This document shows, one piece after another, positions 17,587-25,944 of a stretch of DNA of 64,000 bases. Position 1 is the stretch's first letter. Each line of letters opens with the position of its first letter. Source of the DNA: GCA-002733465 sp964601915 (lineage in GTDB: Bacteria; Pseudomonadota; Gammaproteobacteria; Enterobacterales; Kangiellaceae); contig CAZRPK010000001.1 of assembly GCA_964601915.1 (NCBI GenBank), forward strand, positions 17,810 to 81,809, given 5' to 3'. The position numbers and the translations under genes are program-made. The notes under the pieces were generated by a model. That model was given only the letters and a program-made list of their open reading frames with translations. It was not told the origin of the DNA and ran no database searches.

Positions 17587-19605
17587 ATGCCTTTTCCTCA
17601 CCTTTTATCGCCAATAGACTTAGGTTTTTGTAAACTTAAGAACCGCGCGGTTATGGGGTCAATGCATACTAATCTTGAAGAATCTAAAAATGGTTTTCAG
17701 AAAGTATCTAAATTTTATCAAGAAAGAGCAAAAGGCGGCGTTGGATTAATCATTACGGGCGGAATTTCGCCTAATCTAAGTGGTATAGTTGCTCCAGAAC
17801 GAGCCATTATGTCAAATTCCCAAGATGTTATAAATCATCAGTTAATCACGACGGCCGTTCATCAATATGACTGCAAAATATGCATGCAAATTTTGCATGC
17901 TGGGCGCTACGCCTATCAAACGAAGCTAGTTTCACCTTCAGCGATAAGAGCTCCAATAAGCCCTTACACCCCAACAGAACTTAGTTCAAATGATATTAAA
18001 CAACAAATAAATGACTTTATAAATAGTGCTGTGTTGGCGCAAAAAGCAGGTTATGATGGCATAGAAATAATGGGTTCTGAGGGGTATTTAGTTAACCAGT
18101 TCATTGTCAAAGCAACTAATCACCGAACAGATCAATGGGGTGGAAGTTTTGAAAACCGAATTAGATTTCCTATAGAAATAATCAAGCAAATCAGACGAGC
18201 AACAGGTAAAAATTTCATTATTATATTTCGATTGTCTATGATTGACCTCATTAAAGACGGCAGTTGCGCTCAAGACGTTATTAAATTAGCGGAAAAACTT
18301 GAGGAAATTGGCGTCAATATTATCAACATGGGGATCGGATGGCATGAGTCGAGAGTACCAACGATTGTAGCTTCAGTACCAAGAGGTGCTTTTGCAGAAC
18401 TAAGCAAAAATATAAAACAGTATATCAAAATTCCCGTGATTGTGAGCAATAGAATCAACACCCCAGAATTAGCTGAAGAGCTTTTAAAAAATAAAGTAGC
18501 CGATATGGTTTCAATGGCTCGACCTTTTTTAGCCGATAGTCAATTTATAAACAAAGTAATAAAGAATATCCCTGCTCAAATCAACACCTGTATCGCCTGC
18601 AACCAGGGATGCTTAGATAAGATATTTATACGCGCAACTGCAACTTGCTTGGTCAATCCATTAGCTTGCAAAGAAACTGAGTTCGATTTTTCAATGACCA
18701 CTAAAAGAAAAAATCTTGCAGTCATTGGCGCAGGTCCAGCTGGAATGGCGTTTTCAAAGTACGCTGCAAAGCGGGGACATAAAGTCACTCTTTTTGAAGC
18801 CTCTGATAAAATAGGCGGTCAATTTAATCTTGCAGTTCATATACCAGGCAAATCAGAATTTAATGAAACATTACGTTATTTTTCTACACGCTTACCTGAA
18901 TTAGGCGTCACTATTATGTTAAATACACAAGTAAAAAAAGATGACCTAAATGATTTTGATGAGGTAATTGTTGCTACTGGCGTCCATCCTCGAATTCCAG
19001 AAATTGAAGGTATAGAAAATGAGAATGTTTTAAGTTATACCGATGTTCTAACGCAGGCTAAAAAAGTGGGTAAAAAAGTAGCTATTATTGGGGGCGGTGG
19101 AATAGCATTTGATATAGCACTCTATCTTATCAATCAAAAATCTGACGCAAACTCTAGCCATGATAGTGACATTAAGAACTTCACCCAAGAATGGGGGATC
19201 GATTTTACCTTAAAAAATGCGGGTGGGATATCAGAAAAGAAAACGCCCCCCTCCGAATATCAAATTAATATTCTACAAAGACGATTTCGTAAGCCCGGAG
19301 CGGATCTAGGTAGAACCACCGGATGGGTGATAAGAGAGCAATTGAGAAATAGAAATGTGAAAATGTCCGTAGGTGTCCGTTATAAAAAAATCGATGATGA
19401 AGGGTTGCACATCATCGTTAGAGATAAACATAAACTGATAAAAGTTGACACCATTATTAATTGTAGTGGTCAGGTCGCCAATCAATTTTTAGCAAAGCAA
19501 ATAACGGATAAACCTTGTCATTTGATAGGTGGAGCTTCAAGTGTAGAAGGCTTAGATGCTGAACGGGCGATATTAGAAGCGGCATTGCTAGCGCAATCTA
19601 TATGA
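17587..19605 (+). CDS. fadH: 2,4-dienoyl-CoA reductase (NADPH), FadH-type
   Basis: 672 residues, exactly the E. coli FadH length. An N-terminal FMN-binding TIM barrel of the OYE type (about 1-340) has NRAVMGSMHTNLEE, HAGRYAYQ and NHRTDQWGG. The [4Fe-4S] cysteines lie in TCIACNQGCLDKIF with a fourth in TATCLVNP (about 336-360). An FAD-binding GxGxxG (AVIGAGPAGMAF, about 378) and an NADPH-binding AIIGGGGIAFD complete the enzyme. FadH reduces conjugated dienoyl-CoAs during unsaturated fatty acid breakdown. Lying inside a polyene locus is notable, because a dienoyl reductase could act on polyene intermediates. A plain housekeeping gene caught between the two arms is equally possible. Confidence 0.9.
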   Translation: MPFPHLLSPIDLGFCKLKNRAVMGSMHTNLEESKNGFQKVSKFYQERAKGGVGLIITGGISPNLSGIVAPERAIMSNSQDVINHQLITTAVHQYDCKICMQILHAGRYAYQTKLVSPSAIRAPISPYTPTELSSNDIKQQINDFINSAVLAQKAGYDGIEIMGSEGYLVNQFIVKATNHRTDQWGGSFENRIRFPIEIIKQIRRATGKNFIIIFRLSMIDLIKDGSCAQDVIKLAEKLEEIGVNIINMGIGWHESRVPTIVASVPRGAFAELSKNIKQYIKIPVIVSNRINTPELAEELLKNKVADMVSMARPFLADSQFINKVIKNIPAQINTCIACNQGCLDKIFIRATATCLVNPLACKETEFDFSMTTKRKNLAVIGAGPAGMAFSKYAAKRGHKVTLFEASDKIGGQFNLAVHIPGKSEFNETLRYFSTRLPELGVTIMLNTQVKKDDLNDFDEVIVATGVHPRIPEIEGIENENVLSYTDVLTQAKKVGKKVAIIGGGGIAFDIALYLINQKSDANSSHDSDIKNFTQEWGIDFTLKNAGGISEKKTPPSEYQINILQRRFRKPGADLGRTTGWVIREQLRNRNVKMSVGVRYKKIDDEGLHIIVRDKHKLIKVDTIINCSGQVANQFLAKQITDKPCHLIGGASSVEGLDAERAILEAALLAQSI

Positions 19606-19651
19606 AGTATATCTACAAAATATGTAACACATCAATAGCGGATAGTATTTA

Positions 19652-20590
19652 ATGGAAAAACAAATCATATTGGAAGCCAATGAGCTTAGCTTTCGATATC
19701 CAGGAAACCAATATGACTCGGTGAAAGATCTCTCTTTACAGGTGAGTGAAGGTAGTTGTATGGGCATTATTGGTCCAAATGGTGCGGGAAAATCAACTTT
19801 AATTTCTATGCTTTGTGGGCTTATTGAAGAAACAAAAGGGCAAATAACCTACTACCCTCAGCAATTTAAAAATAAACAACAATTTAAAGATAGACAAGCA
19901 ATCATAAAAAAACAAGTAGCGTTAATCCCTCAAGACTATGCTTTTTATCCTGAGCTAACCGTTAAACAAAACCTTGAATATTTTATTGCACTCAATGATT
20001 ACAATGCTTCCAATAGGAAAAGTATTCTAGATAATACGCTTCAGCAATGCCAATTAACTAACGTTATAAAGCAAAAAACTGAGAATTTGTCTGGTGGATA
20101 TAAGAGACGTTTAAATATTGCTATAGCGCTAAGTAAATCACCAAAAATAATTTTTTTAGATGAGCCTACTGTCGGCATTGATCCAGTATCACGAAGAGAT
20201 ATTATTTCTCTTTTGCAATCATTAAAATCTAGTGGTATTACTTTAATTTATTCCTCACATATTCTCAATGAAATCGAAGAGCTTTGTGATGACATCTTAC
20301 TATTGGAATCAGGAAAAGCCATTAGCGTCAAACATTTATCTAACAATGCCTTATTATTAAGTTTTGAAATTTCAAAAAAAGAAGATAACATTTCCTTTTT
20401 ACAAACAATGGGCGTAGAAGAAAACACTTCAGAAAAAACTCGATTTCAAATTAAAATTAAAAATGAAAGACAATTGAAAGAGAAACTACAAATTTTAACT
20501 GAAAATATCCATAATGTGAAAAATATACATTACTCACAGAACTCCATTGATCAAATATATTTTGATAGTGTAAAGGCAAAAAATTGTTAA
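19652..20590 (+). CDS. ABC transporter ATP-binding protein
   Basis: 312 residues. Walker A IIGPNGAGKSTLISML near residue 45, signature LSGGYKRRLNIA near 148, Walker B KIIFLDEPTVGIDP near 168 and the H-loop IYSSHILNE near 203 are all present. The C-terminal 80 residues form the regulatory tail common in DrrA-type drug or lipid exporters. It overlaps the permease gene by seven bases. With the permease it forms a probable exporter for the pigment or one of its parts. The substrate is inferred only from neighbours. Confidence 0.92.
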   Translation: MEKQIILEANELSFRYPGNQYDSVKDLSLQVSEGSCMGIIGPNGAGKSTLISMLCGLIEETKGQITYYPQQFKNKQQFKDRQAIIKKQVALIPQDYAFYPELTVKQNLEYFIALNDYNASNRKSILDNTLQQCQLTNVIKQKTENLSGGYKRRLNIAIALSKSPKIIFLDEPTVGIDPVSRRDIISLLQSLKSSGITLIYSSHILNEIEELCDDILLLESGKAISVKHLSNNALLLSFEISKKEDNISFLQTMGVEENTSEKTRFQIKIKNERQLKEKLQILTENIHNVKNIHYSQNSIDQIYFDSVKAKNC

Positions 20591-21741
20591 TTCAGAGCGT
20601 AAAAAAAGAAACCATCATCATTCTAAATGATCTCCATAGTTTGGCGGTACTTTTCCTCCTCCCTATTACTTTTATGTTAGTGATGACTCTTGCGATGAGC
20701 GAGACACAACGAAATTTGGTAGGAAAAATCAGTTTGAAAATTATTAATCCCGAAAAAAGTAATAACAGTATAATATTAAAAAGCTATCTAGAAAAAAGTG
20801 GACTAAATTTTTCCTCCACCTCCTCATCAGATATTTATCTTAAATTCTATAAAGATTTTGATGCTCAGCTACTTGTGGGAAAATCAGAGGGTCATTTAGA
20901 AATTGAGATGGATAGTTCACTATCACCTCAAACTCAAGCATTTTTATTAGAGCTAATTAAAGTAGCACTTTCTAAGTTAAAATTTCACGTCTATATGGAA
21001 GAAATTGGTGATTTCGATGATAATTTGACCTTAGAGCAGAAAGTTGAACTAGTCGAAAAAAATACAAGTGTCGAGCACTTAGTAAAACGAACTAACATAC
21101 AACAACTACAAAACGTTCCAACTCTTTACAGTATTCCCTCTTGGTTAATTTTCGGCATCTATTTTATTGTTTTGCCAATATCGATCACTCTAATAAAAGA
21201 AAAAAATAACGGCACTTTACTTAGGATCCAAACTTACCCTATCAGTAATAATTACTATTTTTTTAATAAAGCATTATCATATTCAATAGTTAGCTGTGTA
21301 CAATGGATATTATTAGCACTAGTCGGCTTTTATTTTGTGCCTTGGGTTACTGATCAGGCGCATTTAGAAATACTAGATTACGCACTTTTTTTTACTGCTG
21401 CATTTTTTATTATTTTTGCTGCGATTAGCTTCGCTCTTCTTTTGGCATCAATGGTAAGTACCTATGAACAAGCTATGGTACTTGGTGGTGGAACTAACAT
21501 TCTCTTAGCTGCATTTAGTGGTTTTATGGTTCCAGTTGACATAATGCCTGAGGCTCTAGCCAATATTGCGACTTTCTCTCCAATGTATTGGTCATCAGAA
21601 TTAATTAAGTATTCACTATCTACATACTCTCTTAACGAGGTAGTTCCTTTATTTTTAGCTCTTGCTTTATTTGGTAGTTTTTGTTTTATTAACGCACTAA
21701 TTTTATTCAACCGGAAAAGAAGGCTACTATCTTGGACATGA
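20584..21741 (+). CDS. ABC-2 type transporter permease
   Basis: 385 residues, starting at TTG inside the end of the ATPase gene. Topology is typical of ABC-2 permeases: one N-terminal membrane helix (LAVLFLLPITFMLVMTLAM), a large external domain (about 45-185), then five C-terminal helices between about 190 and 376. LIKEKNNGTLLRIQTYPISNNYYFFNKAL is the usual coupling segment after helix 2. It is the partner of the preceding ATPase. The stop overlaps the ACP start as ATGA, so exporter and ACP are translationally coupled, tying the transporter to the biosynthetic genes. Confidence 0.88.
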   Translation: MLIQSVKKETIIILNDLHSLAVLFLLPITFMLVMTLAMSETQRNLVGKISLKIINPEKSNNSIILKSYLEKSGLNFSSTSSSDIYLKFYKDFDAQLLVGKSEGHLEIEMDSSLSPQTQAFLLELIKVALSKLKFHVYMEEIGDFDDNLTLEQKVELVEKNTSVEHLVKRTNIQQLQNVPTLYSIPSWLIFGIYFIVLPISITLIKEKNNGTLLRIQTYPISNNYYFFNKALSYSIVSCVQWILLALVGFYFVPWVTDQAHLEILDYALFFTAAFFIIFAAISFALLLASMVSTYEQAMVLGGGTNILLAAFSGFMVPVDIMPEALANIATFSPMYWSSELIKYSLSTYSLNEVVPLFLALALFGSFCFINALILFNRKRRLLSWT

Positions 21742-22052
21742 GTATTCAAAAAGCCTCTAAAGACATAGAACATCACGTTAATTTAGAGCAACTTTCTTTG
21801 CAGATTAAGCAACTAATTATTTCTGAATGTGACAAAGAAGATGATTTCAGCGCTGAAGACATTAGTGATGAAGAAAATTTATTTGGACAAAATTCCAAAC
21901 TTGCACTGGATTCTTTAGATGCATTACAACTATCTTTAGCGCTAAAAAAACAATTTTTAATAAACATAGAAGGCTCAAAAGAAACTAGAAAACATATGAA
22001 ATCTGTACAAACGATCAGCCAATTAATTATTAAAAAAAACAATCTGAATTAA
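21738..22052 (+). CDS. Acyl carrier protein (first of three)
   Basis: 104 residues from the ATG at 21738 (a TTG two codons upstream is also open). The 4'-phosphopantetheine serine is in ALDSLDALQL. The protein is longer than a typical ACP (80-85) because of an N-terminal helix of about 20 residues. The acidic DKEDDFSAEDISDEENLFG stretch before the serine is typical. Overlap with the permease and contact with the following ketosynthase (end and start share one base) suggest it serves that ketosynthase. It is a candidate for a DarC-like carrier of the resorcinol branch. Confidence 0.88.
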   Translation: MSIQKASKDIEHHVNLEQLSLQIKQLIISECDKEDDFSAEDISDEENLFGQNSKLALDSLDALQLSLALKKQFLINIEGSKETRKHMKSVQTISQLIIKKNNLN

Positions 22053-23200
22053 TGAGCACCCAACCTGTTTACATTAATGCATCTGCGGTACAATGCTCTC
22101 AAATTGATGGTAAATTAACACAGGCCGCTTTAACTAACGCTCAGTTATTAAACTCAACTCTTAACTCTGAAAATACTACTGAAGGAAAATTCCTATATAA
22201 ACCAATTAATAATAAAGGTTTTGGCGAAAATGGCATAATTAATAATGGTGAACGAATTTTTAGAACTCTTTTCAATCTTGTAGATGAATTAATAAGCAAA
22301 CATAATTTAACAACGAAAGACCTTGCAAACACATCGCTATTCTTAGGCTCTTCATCTATGGATATCGGTATAATAAAAAGCGACCCAAAATTACCAATTT
22401 GGTTAACACCTATCGACAAAATTACCACCGCGCTTTCAAAACGATACGGACTAAACAAACTAAATTTTACTTTTATTACCGCTTGTACTTCAAGTGCTAA
22501 TGCTATTATTTATGCCACTCGATTATTAAAATCAAAACAGATACATAAAGCAATTATTTTGGGTTGCGAATTTTATAATCAATTAACGGTTAGTGGTTTT
22601 TTGTCATTAGGCTTATTAAGTAATCAATCTCTTTTAGCATTCTCTAATCATAGAAGTGGGATGGTTCTTGGTGAGGGCGTTGGCGCTTTACTTTTATCAA
22701 ACCAATCTTTCGCTCATGATGATATAGAAATATTATCTGGCCATTCATCTTGCGATAGCTATAGTTTAACCTCCTCTAAAGAAGATGGCTCTCATATTGC
22801 TGGTATAATACAAAGTTCTATTAGTATGTCTGGCATAAAACCTGAAGATATCGATCTTGTGAAAGTACATGGTACGGCTTCACCTAACAGTGATGATACA
22901 GAATTTAATGCACTAAAAAGAATTTTTAAAGATATCCCACCAATAATGGCTCTCAAACCATTTACAGGTCACACGTTAGGAGCATGCGCAGCCATTGAGA
23001 CAGCTATTGTGCATACTAGTATAAAAAATAACAATTTGCCGCTACCAGATTACACAAAACAACCAGAGAATTGTTTGCTTTCTTTTTCGGATACAGGATT
23101 AAGCATCAATAAATATGGGTATATGTTACATAACTACTGCGGTTTCGGAGGTAATAACGCCGCCATAATCCTAAAAAATAGGAATTGTTTTTCTATATAA
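22052..23200 (+). CDS. Beta-ketoacyl-ACP synthase (KAS I/II type)
   Basis: 382 residues. The active site is complete: Cys 145 in FITACTSSAN, His in VHGTASPNSDD and His in PFTGHTLGAC. The C-terminal NYCGFGGNNAAI is normal for the family. The first 80 residues diverge from FabF. It directly follows an ACP and precedes a truncated ketosynthase-like gene, so a KS-partner pair is possible. It may initiate or extend the alkyl precursors of the resorcinol, or act in polyene priming; I cannot choose from sequence. Confidence 0.88.
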   Translation: MSTQPVYINASAVQCSQIDGKLTQAALTNAQLLNSTLNSENTTEGKFLYKPINNKGFGENGIINNGERIFRTLFNLVDELISKHNLTTKDLANTSLFLGSSSMDIGIIKSDPKLPIWLTPIDKITTALSKRYGLNKLNFTFITACTSSANAIIYATRLLKSKQIHKAIILGCEFYNQLTVSGFLSLGLLSNQSLLAFSNHRSGMVLGEGVGALLLSNQSFAHDDIEILSGHSSCDSYSLTSSKEDGSHIAGIIQSSISMSGIKPEDIDLVKVHGTASPNSDDTEFNALKRIFKDIPPIMALKPFTGHTLGACAAIETAIVHTSIKNNNLPLPDYTKQPENCLLSFSDTGLSINKYGYMLHNYCGFGGNNAAIILKNRNCFSI

Positions 23201-23226
23201 CTAAATAATTGAACTTGAGAACTTGA

Positions 23227-23733
23227 ATGGATAGTATTGCTAAAACGAAGGTCAGCTATGATAGAACCATGTCAGTCAAAGAAATTCGACGTTCGGTAAA
23301 ACTTCTCACAGGCTTTGATTTACGTAGAATGGATAGCTTTACACTTGTTGCCATGCAAGCAATAAGTCAATTACTTGAAAATATAGAATTAAACGGTGTG
23401 ACTGGCCTTTATGGCGTTGCAAACTATTTCTCGGTTGAATTACTTCAATCACTCGTTATTTCAGTTGAACAAAAACAAGATGTACGACCTTTTGATTTTA
23501 TATTATCCGTGGGCAACGCAGCAAATTTTTATTTAGCAAAACAGTTTTCACTAAATGGTCCGAATATCTTTCTAGGTACGAACAATAATGCGAAAGAAAA
23601 TACTAAAGAGCTAATCAAAGTTGATTCATCTACCGGTTTAATTGATTCGGCAATATTTATTCACTGGCAAGAAAGCAATAACGGCATACAATGTCAAGCA
23701 GAGCTATTTAGCAAAAATCTATCAAATATTTAA
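23227..23733 (+). CDS. Truncated ketosynthase-like / CLF-like protein without active site
   Basis: 168 residues. RRMDSFTLVAMQAISQLLE, TGLYGVANYFS and VGNAANFYLAKQFSLNGPNIFL have the order of the N-terminal half of ketosynthases and of the ApeC-like chain-length factor further downstream. The protein stops where a ketosynthase would have its nucleophilic Cys region and second half, so it cannot condense on its own. It follows the complete ketosynthase by 26 bases. A structural or chain-length partner is my inference; a decayed gene is the alternative, though the open frame and operon spacing argue for function. Confidence 0.65.
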   Translation: MDSIAKTKVSYDRTMSVKEIRRSVKLLTGFDLRRMDSFTLVAMQAISQLLENIELNGVTGLYGVANYFSVELLQSLVISVEQKQDVRPFDFILSVGNAANFYLAKQFSLNGPNIFLGTNNNAKENTKELIKVDSSTGLIDSAIFIHWQESNNGIQCQAELFSKNLSNI

Positions 23734-23981
23734 AACAACTGCAATGTCTACAATGTAATTTCATTCAACACTTTTCATTGCTTAACTAAATCTAAAAGGA
23801 TTAAAAATACTTTATACTAGGTTAACATCCTAAAAAAGGCTCCATTTTGCTTGATAATTGGTATAAATCACCTTTTTACCTTTAAAACTAGCTAATTACT
23901 TGAATCAGTAAAGTTGCTTAGGTAGAATTCGCCTCCTTGGGTATATATGCTTACTTAGCTCGATAAAAAAGGCAAAAAAGG
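23734..23981. other. Intergenic region with promoter before the APE genes
   Basis: About 250 bases with no open frame on either strand that I would call. It separates the ABC/ACP/KS set from the main APE operon and contains a good promoter candidate (23900-23928). Confidence 0.6.
23900..23928 (+). promoter_or_regulatory. Candidate sigma-70 promoter for the main APE operon
   Basis: TTGAAT and TAGAAT are separated by exactly 17 bases. Both hexamers differ from consensus at one or two positions. It would give a leader of about 45-50 bases before the chain-length factor gene and is the best-placed promoter for the long plus-strand operon. Confidence 0.55.
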
Positions 23982-24746
23982 TTGGATTTTTCTATAAAAA
24001 ACTGTGTTGCTTGGTCGGGTAATTTAACAACCACGACTGATTGGCAAGCCTTTGCAAATGGTACAAAAAAACTCGATTTAAGTGATACGATACCTGAGCT
24101 AAAACAAGTACCAGCAATGCAACGCAGACGTTTGAGCTTTTTTGCTAAATTAGCTTTACATAGTGCACTTGAAGCATCGGGAGAATTATCAGAGATTGTG
24201 CCGAGCGTCTTTGCATCTCGTCATGGCGATTTACAAAAGACAAGCAAGTTAATTAAAAATGTCGCAGAAAAGGAAATCCTATCTCCAACGCAATTTGGAT
24301 TATCTGTACATAATGCCGTTGGTGGTCTATTTAGTATCTATACTAAAAATAAATCGCCTCAAACAGCTATTTCTTCAGGTGAAGATTCCTTATTAATGGC
24401 TATAGTTGATGCCACAAGTAAATTGAAAACAAATGAGTACGACAATATTTTAGTCGTTTATACTGAAACAAAAGTACCAGAAATATATACGCAGTATGTT
24501 GCTCAAAAAGAAGCATCTATATCGATCGGTTTAATACTTGAAAAAAGCACTGATCGCAATAATGTGCTTAGTTTAAAAATGGTTGCCAACCAAGATGATA
24601 ATGCAACAGAGAATACAACGTTGCAAGCAATAGAATTTTTACAATTTTATTTTGGTAATAAAAAACAAATGAATATAAAATCAAAGCGCCATTTATGGAC
24701 TTTGACAAAGAATGACAGTTTCTCAAAGAGAGTGACTAAAGGATGA
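23982..24746 (+). CDS. apeC: APE chain-length factor (ketosynthase-like, ApeC-type)
   Basis: 254 residues from a TTG start. No ATG fits, and the opening DFSIKNCVAWSGN is where homologues begin. It matches the ketosynthase-like family found in APE clusters: RRRLSFFAKLALHSALEA near residue 48, FASRHGDLQKTSKL near 78, LSPTQFGLSVHNAVGGLFSI near 100. The position of the catalytic Cys reads TAISSGEDS, with no Cys, as in chain-length factors. In E. coli this subunit pairs with the ApeO ketosynthase. GGAAAGG-like purines precede the start, but no clean RBS is seen. It is the first gene after the predicted promoter. Confidence 0.85.
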   Translation: MDFSIKNCVAWSGNLTTTTDWQAFANGTKKLDLSDTIPELKQVPAMQRRRLSFFAKLALHSALEASGELSEIVPSVFASRHGDLQKTSKLIKNVAEKEILSPTQFGLSVHNAVGGLFSIYTKNKSPQTAISSGEDSLLMAIVDATSKLKTNEYDNILVVYTETKVPEIYTQYVAQKEASISIGLILEKSTDRNNVLSLKMVANQDDNATENTTLQAIEFLQFYFGNKKQMNIKSKRHLWTLTKNDSFSKRVTKG

Positions 24747-24753
24747 ATGAGTT

Positions 24754-25011
24754 ATGAATGCACTAAGTGAAGAAGTTAAATTACTAATAATAGAAACATT
24801 AGATTTAGAAGACATAGAACCTAGCGATATAAATGATGAAGACGCTTTGTTTGTTGATGGGTTGGGACTAGACTCAATCGATGCATTAGAACTAGGTGTT
24901 GCGATAAAAAAAGCTTTTGATATTCAAATTGATAACAATTCGGAAGATAGCAAGAAACACTTTTATTCAGTTAAAACTCTTTGTGAGTTTATTGAATCTG
25001 GCCGTAAATAA
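24754..25011 (+). CDS. apeE: Acyl carrier protein, ApeE-type
   Basis: 85 residues. The pantetheine serine is in GLGLDSIDALELG (about 44-56). Normal ACP length and strongly acidic. It starts seven bases after the chain-length factor gene and is followed by a second ACP, the same tandem pair (ApeE/ApeF) as in E. coli-type APE clusters, where the two carry the growing polyene or the aryl starter. Lettering follows synteny. Confidence 0.9.
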   Translation: MNALSEEVKLLIIETLDLEDIEPSDINDEDALFVDGLGLDSIDALELGVAIKKAFDIQIDNNSEDSKKHFYSVKTLCEFIESGRK

Positions 25012-25022
25012 GGAGTATTGTG

Positions 25023-25265
25023 ATGAATGATGAAAAATTATTTTTAATGCTCAAAGAGATACTAGTTGAAACCTTTGAACTTGAAGAAGATGAAATTAAA
25101 CTAGAGTCAAATCTTTACGAAGATCTTGATCTTGATAGTATTGATGCAGTTGATCTGGTTGTAAAATTACGTGAACAAACCGGCAAAAAAATAGAGCCTG
25201 GCGATTTTAAACTCGTTCGAACCGTCCAAGACGTTCTGAATGCAATAAAAAAATTGCTCGACTAA
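25023..25265 (+). CDS. apeF: Acyl carrier protein, ApeF-type
   Basis: 80 residues from the ATG at 25023; AGGAG at 25011-25015 sits at the right distance, so the adjacent in-frame GTG at 25020 is less likely. The serine is in LDLDSIDAVDLVVKL, close to the canonical ACP motif DSLDTVELV. It is the more FabACP-like of the tandem pair. A hairpin with an AT-rich tail follows (25278-25319). Confidence 0.9.
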   Translation: MNDEKLFLMLKEILVETFELEEDEIKLESNLYEDLDLDSIDAVDLVVKLREQTGKKIEPGDFKLVRTVQDVLNAIKKLLD

Positions 25266-25277
25266 AATATATTCTGT

Positions 25278-25319
25278 AAGGGTAATTTAACCGCCACATT
25301 AACTACCCTTATTTATTTT
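25278..25319 (+). terminator. Possible intrinsic terminator or attenuator after the ACP pair
   Basis: AAGGGTA (25278-25284) and TACCCTT (25104 by count from the line start, i.e. 25304-25310) form a seven-bp stem with extra A/T pairing inside, followed by ATTTATTTTC. ACPs are needed in high amounts, and a leaky terminator here would explain that, but the tail is not a pure T-run. Confidence 0.5.
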
Positions 25320-25356
25320 CACATCTCTTGAATAGTTTTAAACCAGGTACCGAGCA

Positions 25357-25932
25357 ATGAAAAATGCGCTTATTGGCCTGATATTAATTGTTTATCCTTT
25401 TGTTATCTATTTTGGGTTAGCTCACGTAGCCCCTACAATATTAGCCATATTTCTTGCCTCATTATTTATTATTAGGCACTTCAACCAAACTAAAAACAAT
25501 AAAAAACAAGCCAAAATTCCTCATATCAATCTTTTACTTATCAATGTTCTTAGCTTATTAACTTATACAAGCTTTACCAATTCAGAACTTGCCTTAAAGT
25601 TTTATCCTGTGGTGGTTAACTTGAGTTTTTTGATTATTTTTAGTTACTCATTGTATAAACCCCCTTCTGTGGTAGAAATTATTGCTAGAATGAAAGACGA
25701 CCTTGATGCAGATGGTATTGCTTACACACAGAGCATCACTATTATATGGTGCTTATTTTTTGTAATAAATGGGTTTATTGCAAGTTGGACAATTTTCCAC
25801 CCTAATCCTCAATACTGGCTCATTTATAACGGCTTAATTTCTTATATTCTAATGGGTCTGTTAATGGCTGCAGAGTTTGCTTATCGTCGTTTAAAAAGAA
25901 ATAAAGTAAATAATTCAAAACAGATTAAATAG
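25357..25932 (+). CDS. apeG: Integral membrane protein, ApeG-type (COG4648-like)
   Basis: 191 residues. About five hydrophobic segments are visible: 5-20, 26-43, 57-75, 83-97 and 130-175 (two helices). VVEIIARMKDDLDADGIAYTQSITIIWCLFFVIN is characteristic of the small membrane protein found between the ACPs and the ligase in APE clusters. No catalytic motif is seen. Function is unknown; a scaffold holding the soluble APE enzymes at the membrane is a guess. Confidence 0.8.
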   Translation: MKNALIGLILIVYPFVIYFGLAHVAPTILAIFLASLFIIRHFNQTKNNKKQAKIPHINLLLINVLSLLTYTSFTNSELALKFYPVVVNLSFLIIFSYSLYKPPSVVEIIARMKDDLDADGIAYTQSITIIWCLFFVINGFIASWTIFHPNPQYWLIYNGLISYILMGLLMAAEFAYRRLKRNKVNNSKQIK

Positions 25933-25944
25933 ATTCTATTCAAA

